DNA from: Schizophyllum amplum
Taxonomy: Eukaryota > Basidiomycota > Agaricomycetes > Agaricales > Schizophyllaceae
DNA: 64,000 bases
Assembly: GCA_007026445.1 (NCBI GenBank)
Contig: VDMD01000103.1
Coordinates: 1 to 64,000, forward strand
Direction: 5' to 3'
Shown: piece by piece, positions 10,343 through 19,602 of the stretch
Position numbering within the stretch: the stretch's first letter is position 1
Layout: every line of letters begins with the position of its first letter
The notes under the pieces: generated by a model
Told to the model about the DNA's origin: nothing
Seen by the model: only the letters and a program-made list of their open reading frames with translations
Database searches by the model: none
Program-made: the position numbers and the translations under genes

Positions 10343-12212
10343 ATGTCCGGCCTGGACGATGGCCCGCCACACGCGACGCTCGGTGTGTTCTTCATCGGTC
10401 TGGCCCTCTCGACAAGGTATGAACGACCTCGGGCGCGTCTTTTGCGATCTGACCCGCTTGCAGCTACTACGGTATCACGTTCATGCAGGCCTGCATCTAC
10501 TTTCGCAGCTTCCCGGCGGATGGGTGGCGCATGAAGACTCTGGTGCGTCTGAGATGTTCTGCACAGCGGAGCTTGAGAATGACCTGCATTCCCTCAGGTC
10601 GCGGTCGTATGGTGGGTAATATAGGGGACGCAAGGAAACGCGCGCAAGAATCTGAGGCCTTGATCCTACAGGCTAGTGGAGACCATTAGCGCTATCTGCA
10701 CGCCGCACGCTGCATACACCTACATGATAAAGCACCGGGGCCACATTACGGCGATGATGCACACAGAATGGTACGCTTCGTGAACTTTTCCCGCCCTGTG
10801 TGTATGCTGAGAAGTATCGTAGGAGCCTTGGTGTTAGTTTATCTCCTGACTACTTTGCATGGCCAATTCTGAGCTTTCGACAGCTTCCAGCGGGCACCAA
10901 TGCAAGTCATTATCTAGATCGCGCCTGAGATGGTATTCATGTACAACAGTCTACTTCCGGAACACTCGTACAACTATTCCTTGCGCGACGTGTCTTCATT
11001 CGTAAGTGCTTCGGAACAATTCTTCGCAGAGTGGTACTGACGGATGCTAAGTTAGCGGTCGGAATTGGCTCCTTACTGGCCTCATAGTATGAGATCCCTT
11101 CTCGTCGCGGAGAAGATGTAGCTGATTGTCTTGTAGTGCGTGATGGCTCTAGTCCAAGGAGGTGAGCGCATAAGTCCCTAGCTCGTATGTAAACTTACCA
11201 AAATGCTGTCGGTAGGCATGGGTTGGGGTACGTGGACGAATTTCTTGACCGTAAACCCCCACTCATTGTTACGTCTTAGGCATCGCTATACTCACGTATG
11301 CTTCCTCGGTAGCGTGTTCATGATCGATCTCACTGGTTGGCAGGCTCATGTATCCAGATGGGGAGAATATCAAGAAGTTTGCTGTGAGTCTGTGAACGCC
11401 ATGGATCGGTGATGATTTGACGGTCTAACAGGAACTCGTACCACCTACATTCGCTTTGACAGCAGCAACGGATGTCATCGTTACCGCGTCGCTCGTTTAC
11501 TATTTGCAAGTGAGGAAGACTGGACTCGAACGGTAAAAATGATCCAGGGCTCAGAAAAACTCTAGCGCTTACCTCTGCCTCAGCACGAACGGTCTCGTCA
11601 ACAAACTGATGATCATGACGGTGAACAATGGCCTAGTTAGCAGGTGTGTCCAGAAGGCAGTTTAAGTTCGATTTTGCGGCCTCACGAATCGATAGTGCTC
11701 TTGCGCTCGCAGCGTGCATCATACAGCTGAGATGGCCCGCGAGCTTTGTCCCGTTCGCATTGTGTTTCCTGCTGGGTAAAGGTGCGGACAATCCGAGCTC
11801 TAAGTCGACAGCGCATACTCACTCGAATGCAGCGTATCCCAACGCCTTACTGACAAGGTGAATCTGAGTCTGGACTTGCGTTTTGTGGCCCTGAACTTCC
11901 TGTTTGATAGTCTCAACACCCGACAAGGCATTCACGCCAAGCAGCCCTCTGCTACCGAACAAAAACGGGACGCGTCCGGCATATATTTTGCTCAGGTAAG
12001 GAGCGATCGATGATGACATCCGCCTTCTAATACAAGCTGACCAGTCCGTTGCGACCATGTCTGACGGTCCACCTACGTTTCGTAGCGCCGACTTCGAGGG
12101 CGGCTGTGTGGAAGTGCGCGGTCAGATAGTAGGTGTAAGTGTAACGAGGGAGGTCACGTCCGAATGGGCAGAGAACGCACCTCGGCGCCCTGCACGCGTG
12201 GCCGAGTGGTAG
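10343..12212 (+). CDS. DUF6534-type multi-pass membrane protein
   Basis: Seventeen exons: join(10343..10416, 10464..10542, 10598..10611, 10672..10770, 10823..10832, 10950..11001, 11052..11086, 11137..11161, 11216..11227, 11280..11295, 11344..11383, 11432..11532, 11584..11643, 11696..11781, 11833..11857, 11911..11995, 12045..12212). The sum is 981 nt, exactly 326 codons plus stop. The protein has the layout of the basidiomycete-expanded DUF6534 family: LGVFFIGLALSTSYYGITFMQ as TM1, VAVVWLVETISAICTPH as TM2, TLVQLFLARRVFILSGRNWLL, then the signature NGLVNKLMIMTVNNGLVSS, a further TM, and YPNALLTSLNTR before a hydrophilic tail. About seven helices are expected. The biochemical role of the family is unknown to me. 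The intron density and four exons under 17 nt are striking. Confidence 0.85.
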
Positions 12213-12449
12213 ACTACTGTGATTTGGCATCTATACAGGCTTTCTTCGCGCAGACTGCAGTAAGCAGGTCGCCTCGGCCTGCCTTACTCTGTGGCGTCTC
12301 ATGGCGGGGAGCGAGCTTCGACGGCGCATAATTTCCTACGAGGCTGGCATAGTCCACATTCACACCTATCTACCGATGATGGGGGTTGCCGCTCGCGCAT
12401 TTGTGACTGTCTGCAGTGTCGATAGACAATAAAGGAGACGACGAAGCTA

Positions 12450-13278
12450 TTATGCCGCCCCCATCAGTCCAACTCCTCCCTCGTAAGGACTCAGCGCCTT
12501 CATAAGCCTCGCCCACCGCCCATCATTGAGCTCGCGCACCTTCGCCCATCCTTCCGGGTACACCTTCCCGAGGTACACAAAGGACCCAGCGATCACAAAA
12601 TCCGCAAAGGTTGGCGCGTCCGAGCCCATAAAGAACGGCCCCGTCTGCCCGGCCTTCTCGGCCTCCTGCAAACTCCCCGCAAGCCAATCCAGCCCCGTCT
12701 TCAATTCCTCCCACCCCTTCGCCGAGACCTCAGGTGTGGCCCACTCTTCGAGGGTAAGGCCGTTGAGTATAGACTCCCACTTGCGACGGACGTATGCGAC
12801 GGTGGGTTCGTTGAACGCCTCGATGGTGTGGAGGAGAGTCCAGTGGACGAGCGGCATGTAGATTTTTGCGTAGTGCGTGTCGGCGAAAACGCGCTGGAGG
12901 GCGACGGTGCCAGCGGGGACGATGCGTGGGGTGTCGGGGTACGCGGAGTCGAGGTAGGTGGCAATGACGAGGGATTCGGAAACGGATTGTCCGGTGGAGA
13001 GGTCGTGGATGGCGGGAACGGTGTAGTCTACACCGGGATAGGGGTTCGTGGGAGGGGCACCGATGCTTTGGCATTTGGACGCGATTTCCGGCATCTCAGC
13101 CCATTCGATGTGGAAGGGTATGCCTTTGTAGTTGAGCGCGTATCTGACATAGCGTCAGAAAGTGTTGGTGGGTGTTCAAGCTTCAAGCGGAAGGTACATA
13201 CCTGACTTTCCATACGTTCGAGGATATGGGGCCCGCTTTGTCGGTGGGAATATCGAGTAAAGTGATCTCGTTGACCAT
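12450..13278 (-). CDS. Glutathione S-transferase A (FuA/etherase-like)
   Basis: Two exons: complement(12450..13143, 13202..13278), 256 aa. The 58-nt intron splits the Arg codon in WKVR-YALNYKG, and the same phase and place is kept in all five window paralogues. The N-terminal thioredoxin-fold half has LLDIPTDKAGPISSNVWKVRYALNYKG, YTVPAIHDLSTGQSVSESLVIATYLDSAYPDTPR. The helical half ends LNDGRWARLMKALSPYEGG. This resembles fungal GSTFuA and bacterial LigE-type etherases (the SxNxW box replaces the usual catalytic Tyr/Cys context). GSTFuA proteins are known as glutathione-dependent enzymes or ligandins for wood-derived and other xenobiotic compounds; the substrate here is unknown. First member of a head-to-tail array; no damage seen. 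Confidence 0.88.
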
Positions 13279-13320
13279 GGTTGTATCTGGAGCTGCTCGA
13301 CCTTCTGAACCACGGCCACC

Positions 13321-13327
13321 TTTTATA
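13321..13327 (-). promoter_or_regulatory. TATA box of GST-A
   Basis: TATAAAA on the minus strand, about 43 bp upstream of the ATG, in a block GCTAGCTATAAAAGG also found before GST-B. It is followed upstream by the block AGATACCAACAGAGCG (plus-strand reading), which recurs in all four array members. Confidence 0.75.
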
Positions 13328-13454
13328 GCTAGCCAGATACCAACAGAGCGTGACACAGCATCTTACTCAGGCGCAAGGAGAAGAGTGAGCAGGGAAACAG
13401 TGGGATGACATCGCTATGTGACACTGAGAGCTCGCTCAACGGCCGCACTTGAAG

Positions 13455-13477
13455 AAATCCCGTTCCAAGCGGGATTT
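13455..13477. promoter_or_regulatory. Palindromic CCG-N7-CGG site upstream of GST-A
   Basis: AAATCCCG-TTCCAAG-CGGGATTT is a perfect 8-bp inverted repeat with a 7-bp spacer, about 180 bp upstream of the GST-A ATG. CCG-N7-CGG is the form bound by many fungal Zn(II)2Cys6 regulators (inference). GST-B and GST-C keep the CCCG/CGGG core at the same distance. Confidence 0.6.
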
Positions 13478-14037
13478 GAGAACTTTCGATGAATGGGTAC
13501 AGCGGAGACTCAGATAGGCGCATCCAGAGACTCAGAGTTCCTTCCACCCGTACACGTGACTCCGAATCGGGACTAGCTTCTGTGGCGCGCCGCGCGCCGC
13601 CATAAACCCATAATTCGCGTTTTGCATATATTCATGCCGTCAATAAACCTGAATATCTCAGGTCGAACGATCAACGATGTCCCGTGACCGTTCTTGTCCT
13701 CAACCACCACCGTCAACACCGCCGACGAAGGGCGCGGGGGAGGGGGGCGACGTGCAGTGCTGCTGCACGCGTCATTTTCAGGTGCGTGGCATTCGTGATA
13801 AACGTAGGCACTGTCTGATACGCGCTCAGCTCGACGCCTCGTCGAGAACGGCATCGACGACAACGATAACGACCAGGTCGCGCCACGGTCGCGCAGCCGG
13901 CAAACGCCGACCGAAGAACCCCCGTGGGGCCTCGCGCCCTTCCCCGCATTCCCCGTCTTCGACGTCGTTGCTGACGGCGTCGTGGACAACTCTATAACAA
14001 CTTTACAGCTTTGGCCGTCGGCCCCTTCATTTTTACC
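13478..14037. other. Intergenic between GST-A promoter and inverted-repeat element
   Basis: No gene was recognised. Open frames here (for example minus 13573-13989) lack any known domain and have low-complexity Arg-rich translations. Confidence 0.4.
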
Positions 14038-14447
14038 TTAGAGTCTGGACAGTCACAGTCAACACTCAGCGTTGAGCGTTGAGCAGGCGTTGTCCGAAAA
14101 ACTGTGACCGACACACAGGTGATCTTCGGAGAATTCCGCGTGCACGTGCTTCCAGACATTCGAGTGCGTACTGCATGCACGTCGAAAGTTTTGTGTCGCC
14201 AAAGACCCAATTGCTTGACAATAACGCTACTGGTCGACATTCTATCCAGGGGTATGTAGATCAAGCTGCAGGTCATTCATACTTAGAGACAAGGCTCATC
14301 GAATGGTGTCACACAAGTTCAACAACCGTGACAATATCGGAGATCTCCGAAGGTGTCACGGCACCGCGCCTCCGAAACGCCGGAGTTTCTCGGTCAACGC
14401 CTGCTCAACGCAGCGCTGAGCGTTGACTGTGACTGTCCAGACTCTAA
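14038..14447. mobile_element. 410-bp non-autonomous element with about 55-65 bp terminal inverted repeats
   Basis: The left end TTAGAGTCTGGACAGTCACA (14038) matches the reverse complement of the right end, whose outer bases are TGTCCAGACTCTAA (to 14447). The match continues inward through CAGCGTTGAGCG and GAGCAGGCGTTG for about 55 bp, then weaker to about 65 bp. The interior has no coding capacity. No convincing target-site duplication was found, so the superfamily is open. It lies at the border between the GST-A and GST-B duplication units. Confidence 0.72.
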
Positions 14448-14454
14448 GTAGTCC

Positions 14455-14658
14455 CGATAGCGACAAGATGTTCTATCACGAGCAGATACCGATGGTAGTG
14501 ATGAATGAGACCGTGCGGCGTGCGTTCGTGGACGCCACCAGGTCGTCTTCAGTCGCACCTTATTTATCATTATCTATGCTGAATGTTTGCCCTTCAACTG
14601 TTTACGACTTGTATCCAGTGGCGCAATGGACCCCATTCTAAGACGACAACAATGATAT
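14455..14658. repeat. Duplicated flank downstream of GST-B
   Basis: Segments such as CGATAGCGACAAGAT, ATGAATGAGACCGTGCG, GTCGCACCTTATTT and TTTACGACTTGTATCCAGTGG recur, diverged, downstream of GST-D (19378-19602) and more weakly downstream of GST-C (about 17420-17674). They mark segmental duplication of the whole gene unit. Confidence 0.65.
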
Positions 14659-15491
14659 TCAAGCCGCCCCTTTCAGTCCAACTCCTCCCTCGTAGGGACT
14701 CAGCGCCTTCATAAGCCTCGCCCACCGCCCATCATTGAGCTCGCGCACCTTCGCCCATCCTTCCGGGTACACCTTCCCGAGGTACATGAAGGTCCCGGCG
14801 ACCACGAAATCAGCGAAGGTTGGCGCCTCGCCCATGAAAAACGGCCCCGTCTGTCCGGCCTTCTCGGCCTCCTGCAGACTCCCCGCGAGCCAGTCCAACC
14901 CCGTCTTCAATTCCTCCCAGCCTTTCGCCGAGACCTCGGGCGTGGCCCACTCTTCGAGGGTAAGGCCGTTGAGCGCGGGCTCCCGCTGGCGGCGAATGTG
15001 TGCGACGGAGGGTTCGTTGAACGTGGTGATGGCGCGGATGAAGATCCAGTGGATGAGCGGCATGGTGATTTTCGCGAAGTGCGTGTCGGCAAAGACGCGT
15101 TGGATGGCGACGGTGCCAGCGGGCACGATACGCGGGGTGTCGGGGTACGCGGAGTCGAGGTAGGTGGCGATGACGAGGGATTCGGAGATGGACTTTCCTG
15201 AGGAGGGGTCGTGAATGGCGGGGACGGTGTAGTCAACGCCGGGGTATGGTTTAGTGGGAGGGGCGCCAATTTTTTGGCATTTGGGCGCAATTTCCGGCCA
15301 TTCAGCCCATTCGATGCGGAAGGGCAAGCCTTTGTAGTTGAGCGCGTATCTGACATAGAATTAAGATGTGTCGGTGGTTGTTCAACGTTCAACGTTCAAG
15401 CAGAAGGTGCATACCTGATTTTCCATACGTTCATGGATATCGGGCCCGCTTTGTCGGTGGGAATATCGAGTAGAGTAATTTCGTTGGCCAT
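14659..15491 (-). CDS. Glutathione S-transferase B (FuA/etherase-like)
   Basis: Two exons: complement(14659..15349, 15415..15491), 768 nt, 255 aa. Clear paralogue of GST-A: KIGAPPTKPYPGVDYTVPAI, SESLVIATYLDSAYPDTPR, LNGLTLEEWATPEVSAKGWE, WLAGSLQEAEKAGQTGPFF. Visible differences are mostly scattered substitutions, plus loss of one residue in the segment that reads FFMGSDAP in A and FFMGEAP in B. The TATA box, the upstream palindrome and the intron position are shared with A, and this pair is the most alike of the array by eye. Same inferred role as A. The upstream 5' flank carries the unit repeat, then the Mutator-like element. The frame is intact. Confidence 0.88.
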
Positions 15492-15532
15492 GATTGTATC
15501 TGCAGCTGCTCAACCTGCTGAACTACACCACC

Positions 15533-15539
15533 TTTTATA
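15533..15539 (-). promoter_or_regulatory. TATA box of GST-B
   Basis: TATAAAA on the minus strand, 42 bp upstream of the ATG, in the same GCTAGCTATAAAAGG block as GST-A. Confidence 0.75.
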
Positions 15540-15663
15540 GCTAGCCAGATACCGACAGAGCGGGTGTCAGCATCTTACTCAAGCCAGGGTGAAGGGTGAG
15601 CAGAGAAATAGTGGGATGACATTGCTATCTCAGTGCTCCTTCGAAGGCCGCACTTGAAGAAAT

Positions 15664-15678
15664 CCCGTTCAAAGCGGG
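15664..15678. promoter_or_regulatory. CCG-N7-CGG site upstream of GST-B
   Basis: CCCG-TTCAAAG-CGGG, about 173 bp upstream of the ATG. The core matches the GST-A site, and the outer A/T arms are partly lost. Confidence 0.58.
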
Positions 15679-16059
15679 GTCTGAGAGTTCCGATAAACGG
15701 CGATTCACTGTAGAGCGGAGGTGGGTGCATCCTAGGTGAGCACGCGTATCATGGCAGCTGGATAACAGTACAATCTTTTGCAAAGTCGTGACTAGTCTTG
15801 GACGTCGTAGACGAGGGCGAGATGTCCGAGCGAAAAAGTACGAATACATTGAGTACCGTTACGTAAGCCCCATCATCAGCCAGAGCTCGCGGTAGGAAAC
15901 GGTATACTCGATATGAGAAGAGCAGCAAACAAGCACCCCGCATCTTGGACTTCAGGATTTCAGTGCCGGGTTTCACTGTGGAAGAGAACATGACAATAAC
16001 ATCGGAGGAGTGGGACACCGTGGGAGTTTGAGAGAGGAGATCAGTTACTTATTTAATAC

Positions 16060-16320
16060 CTAATCGGGATCCGGACCCAAACAGGTATCAACAATTGGAC
16101 AAGCGCCATCTATGATCTTGGACTCTTCCAATGTCCATTCGCTCGCGCACGCGTGGAAAGACTTTTCATTCATATTTGGACGCTGCTTGGTTGTCGCACA
16201 CAAATTGTTTTTGGCTTGTCGTCTCTGCGGGGTGCGCACAATAAATTCGTGCGCTCTTCCTGCAGTCTTCGAGATTGACTGACGAACTTCCTGCTGCCTT
16301 GCAGACCGTATAGTATGCAC
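16060..16320. repeat. Duplicated 5' flank, copy 1 (upstream of GST-B)
   Basis: Marked by CGGGATCCGGACC, GTATCAACAATTGGACAAGCG, GGCTTGTCGTCTCTGC and GTGCGCTCTTCCTG. Diverged copies lie at about 19060-19320 and 20815-20948, each at the far upstream end of a GST unit. The stretch before it (15680-16060) holds no gene. Confidence 0.68.
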
Positions 16321-16405
16321 GATGATAATTATGCGTCCAGACTCCAATCTACTTTCGGCAGCCCCCTACGAGTCGAAAATATTGGGTGCTTTGTCGCGTA
16401 CATGA

Positions 16406-16414
16406 GGGCCAAAC
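16406..16414 (+). repeat. 9-bp target-site duplication, left copy
   Basis: GGGCCAAAC immediately left of the inverted-repeat element. It is identical to 17180-17188. Confidence 0.85.
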
Positions 16415-17179
16415 TAGTCTCCAAGGCAGACGTTCAGGGAACGTCTGCTTCCAAACGCGCCCCTGGAACCGGAACGGGGCGAATTGATCTCACGTGAGCT
16501 TTTCCACGCTCGGGGACATCTCTTTTTGGAAGGCTACCTCCCGAAAAAGGTGTTATCCCCGAGAGCGACTAACTTATACAAGTTTATGAGTAGCCCATCG
16601 TTGGCTTGCTGTGTCTCTTAATCATCTGAGACGCAGAACGAACTCAATTAAGCCCTCTTGCCACACAACTTGCCCAAGTCTGCACTGAGAACAAAGTCAT
16701 TCAAGGGATAATAAGTCCAGTACAGTATACTTTACCTATGGCTGGCAGTCCGGGCTGGACTGCCCATCGAGCCGTGCGGAGGACAAGCGCAGGCCAAACT
16801 GTGGCAGAGCACAATGAGCCAAGTTTCTCGAGCTCATTCTAGCTTTTGCCATCCACGCGCAGTTGCACGAGAGGTCCAGCTGCCGCCGCGTCGTACCGTG
16901 CTACAAATGGTGGCTGTTGCTCAAGCTTTGCTCATGGCCACAGCAAAATATACAGAGACCTAGGGAGTAGTTGATCAGCCTTGCTCGTCCTCGCCTGAGA
17001 CGTGGCAGCTCGTGGTGGCAGGACGTAAGTAGAGGAACGGCATTGGTTTATTCGCAGTCGGAGATAAAACCTTATTTGGGAGGTAGCCTTCCCGAAAGAG
17101 ACGTCCCCGAGCGTGGAAAAGTTCACGTGAGATCAATTCGCCCCGTTCCGGTTCCAGGGGCGCGTTTGGAAGCAGACTA
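16415..17179. mobile_element. 765-bp Mutator-like non-autonomous element (MULE-MITE)
   Basis: Terminal inverted repeats of over 110 bp: left about 16415-16552, right about 17069-17179. The right end, reverse-complemented, begins TAGTCTGCTTCCAAACGCGC and continues through GGAACCGGAACGGGGC, GATCTCACGTGA, TTTTCCACGCTCGGGGAC and GGCTACCTCCC. The left copy is the same with few mismatches but has 26 extra bases after TAGTCT. The element is flanked by a perfect 9-bp direct repeat, GGGCCAAAC. Long TIRs plus a 9-bp target duplication are typical of Mutator-like transposons. There is no transposase gene, so any movement would need one in trans. The perfect duplication suggests a recent insertion into the GST-B/GST-C spacer. 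Confidence 0.88.
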
Positions 17180-17188
17180 GGGCCAAAC
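17180..17188 (+). repeat. 9-bp target-site duplication, right copy
   Basis: GGGCCAAAC immediately right of the element, identical to the left copy. Confidence 0.85.
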
Positions 17189-17674
17189 TCACATGAGCCC
17201 TCAAACAACTCAGACTGCGTATAGTAAGCCTAGCACAATTTCATATTCAGTGGCACTCATCGTAGACCTGTGATAATGGCTTATGTACCTAGTGGATCCC
17301 ACCAACCTTCATAACCATCGATGCAATTGTATAGCGCTAGGCTCAGCCGCTGCATTCAGTATAGACGCACGCATGGACTGACGACGATCCTTTAGCCCGG
17401 CCGCGCGACATCTGCTGACAGCGACGAGACGTTCCAGGCAGATACTAACGATGACAGAAACGAAGGAGACCGTGCAGTCGTGCAAGCCTCATGTTGTGTA
17501 CGGACAGATCGCTCCCAGACGAAATGCATGAATATCGAAGTATTGACGGGCGCAGGCTGGCGTGGTCCACGTCCGCGCCTCGGCCTCATGCATCGGCGGT
17601 GCGTCTGCCCTTTTCACGTCGGCAATCCTCTCCAGTGGCGATGATAATTGTTGTAAGCAAGATGACGATGCTAT
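17189..17674. other. Intergenic, downstream flank of GST-C
   Basis: No gene. The part from about 17420 shows weak similarity to the downstream flanks of GST-B and GST-D (GCGACGAGACGTTCCA, GAGACCGTGC, CCAGTGGCGATGA). Confidence 0.45.
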
Positions 17675-18495
17675 TCAAGCCGCCCCTGCCAGTCCTACTC
17701 CTCCCTCGTAGGGGCTCAGCGCGTCCATAAACTTCGCCCACCGCCCATCATTGAGCTCCCGCACCTTCGCCCATCCTTCCGGGTACACCTTCCCGAGGGA
17801 CGTGAAGGCCCCGGCGACCACAAAATCCGCGAAGGCTGGTGCGTTGCCCATAAAGAACGGCCCCGTCTGCCCAGTCTTCTCGGCCTCCTGCAAACTTCCC
17901 GCCAGCCAGTCCAGCCCTGTCTTCAGGTCCTCCCACCCCTTCGCCGAGAGCTCGGGCGTGGCCCACTCTTCGATCGTGAGACCCTTGAGCGCGAGCTCCC
18001 GCGAGCGTCGAATGTGTGCCTTGGTGGGTTCGTTGAACGCGTTAAAGGCGTGCATAAACATATAGTAGATGAGCGGCATGTTGACTTTCGCGAAGTGCGT
18101 TTCGGCGAAGATGCGCTGGAGCGCGAAGGTGCCAGAGGGGACGAGGCGTGGGGTGTCGGGGTAGGCGGAGTCGAGGTAGGCGGCGATGAGGAGGGATTCG
18201 GCGACGGATTTCCCGGTGGAGGGATCGTGGATGGCAGGAACGGTGTAGTCTAAACCAGGGCGGGGTTTCGTGGGAGGGACACCGAATTTCTGGGAGTTGG
18301 ACGCGATGTCTGGTAACTCAGTCCACTCGGTGCGGAACGGCAAGCCTTTGTAGTTAAGCGCGTATCTTCGGTGGAAAAATCAGACGACGGAGGTAACTTC
18401 ACGAGTGGAAGTGCATACCTGATTTTCCATGTGTTCATGGAAACCGGACCCGCGGTGTGTGTGGGAATGTCGAGGAGGGTGATTTCGTTGGCCAT
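17675..18495 (-). CDS. Glutathione S-transferase C (FuA/etherase-like)
   Basis: Two exons: complement(17675..18365, 18419..18495), 768 nt, 255 aa. Paralogue of A, B and D: LLDIPTHTAGPVSMNTWKIR, KFGVPPTKPRPGLDYTVPAI, VAESLLIAAYLDSAYPDTPR, ending EGGVGLAGAA. It differs from A/B in the SSN box (SMN here) and in the first helix of the C-terminal domain (MFMHAFNAFNEP), so its substrate preference could differ (inference). The intron is 53 nt with an AAG acceptor. TATA box and palindrome are conserved upstream. Confidence 0.87.
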
Positions 18496-18538
18496 GGTAT
18501 GTCGAAGAGCTGATTCACCTGTATAACTTCCTTCGATC

Positions 18539-18545
18539 TTTTATA
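18539..18545 (-). promoter_or_regulatory. TATA box of GST-C
   Basis: TATAAAA on the minus strand about 44 bp upstream of the ATG, in the block CTATAAAAGATC shared with GST-D. Confidence 0.72.
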
Positions 18546-18679
18546 GAGGAGATCAGACACCAATAGAGTGCGCTGCGTGACCCAGCGTCTTAGTAAGGCC
18601 CAGAGTGAAGAGTGACCCGGGAAACAGGGGGATGGCATTGCTATCTCACTGTCCTGTCGTGAGCCGCACCTGGAGAAAG

Positions 18680-18694
18680 CCCGTTCGAAGCGGG
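18680..18694. promoter_or_regulatory. CCG-N7-CGG site upstream of GST-C
   Basis: CCCG-TTCGAAG-CGGG, about 185 bp upstream of the ATG. It is the third copy of the array palindrome. Confidence 0.57.
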
Positions 18695-19059
18695 GCCTGA
18701 GAGTTCGATGGACGGCAATGCGTGTCCTGGTAGCTTGAAAAATAAGTGGAGCCGGTTGTAGCTAGAGTGAGCACGCGTGTGATGGCAGCTGGCTAGTAGT
18801 ATGATATTTTTCGAGGTTCGTGGCCAATACTAGACGTCGCAGACGAGATGTCCGGGCGAAAGAGCAGAAGATCAGTGTTGGATTAGTGAGTACTAAGCGC
18901 GGGGTGTTGTGTAAGCCCATTCATCGGCCAGTTGCCGCAGGAAACGGCATCTTTGATATAGGAAGAGCAGCAGACAAGCATCCCGCATGTTGGACTCCAT
19001 AATTTCAGAGAGCCGGTTCTCACCGTGAAAGAGAGTGGGAGAGGTCACGCCTGATAAGT

Positions 19060-19320
19060 TATCACCTGATCGGGATCCGAGCCCAAGCTGGGCCAAATAA
19101 GTATCAACAAATGGACAAACGCCATTTTGGACTTCACCTCGTTAGCGCACGCGCGGAAAGACCGATGCATCGTTTGCCATTCATCTTAGGAGGTTGTTTG
19201 GTTGCCGCGTACGCAAATTTGGCTTGTCGTCTCTGCAGTGTGCGTACAAATTTGTGCGCTCTTCCTGTTGAACCCTGCAATCACTGCCAGTCTCCGACGA
19301 AATTGGGTGCTACCCTACAC
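19060..19320. repeat. Duplicated 5' flank, copy 2 (upstream of GST-C)
   Basis: Shares GTATCAACAAATGGACAAACG, GGCTTGTCGTCTCTGC and GTGCGCTCTTCCTG with copy 1. It is followed at 19378-19602 by the duplicated downstream flank of GST-D. No gene between 18700 and 19602. Confidence 0.65.
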
Positions 19321-19602
19321 AGCGTATACAGGATGATGTGCGTCCAGATTCACGCCTGCGCGCGCGCGCGTCTACTACCGATAGCGACGAGATATTCCAT
19401 GACGGGCAAATAACAATGAATGAGACCGTGCGTTCGTGGTTGCCACACTCTGCCTCACGGATAACTCCCCGGCGGGTACTTCAATTGTACTTGAACGTGG
19501 CATAGTAGCGTTCGCACCTTATTTCGATGTTGAATGTTGGCCCTTCAGCCGTTTACTACTTTTGTTCAGTGGCAATGGATCCAAAGACGACGACAATAAT
19601 AT

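Noticed and set aside
12195..12235. GTGGCCGAGTGGT, the D-arm signature of tRNA-Ser/Leu
   Set aside because: No T-arm or acceptor partner follows, and the bases encode the in-frame C-terminus RVAEW of the DUF6534 protein.
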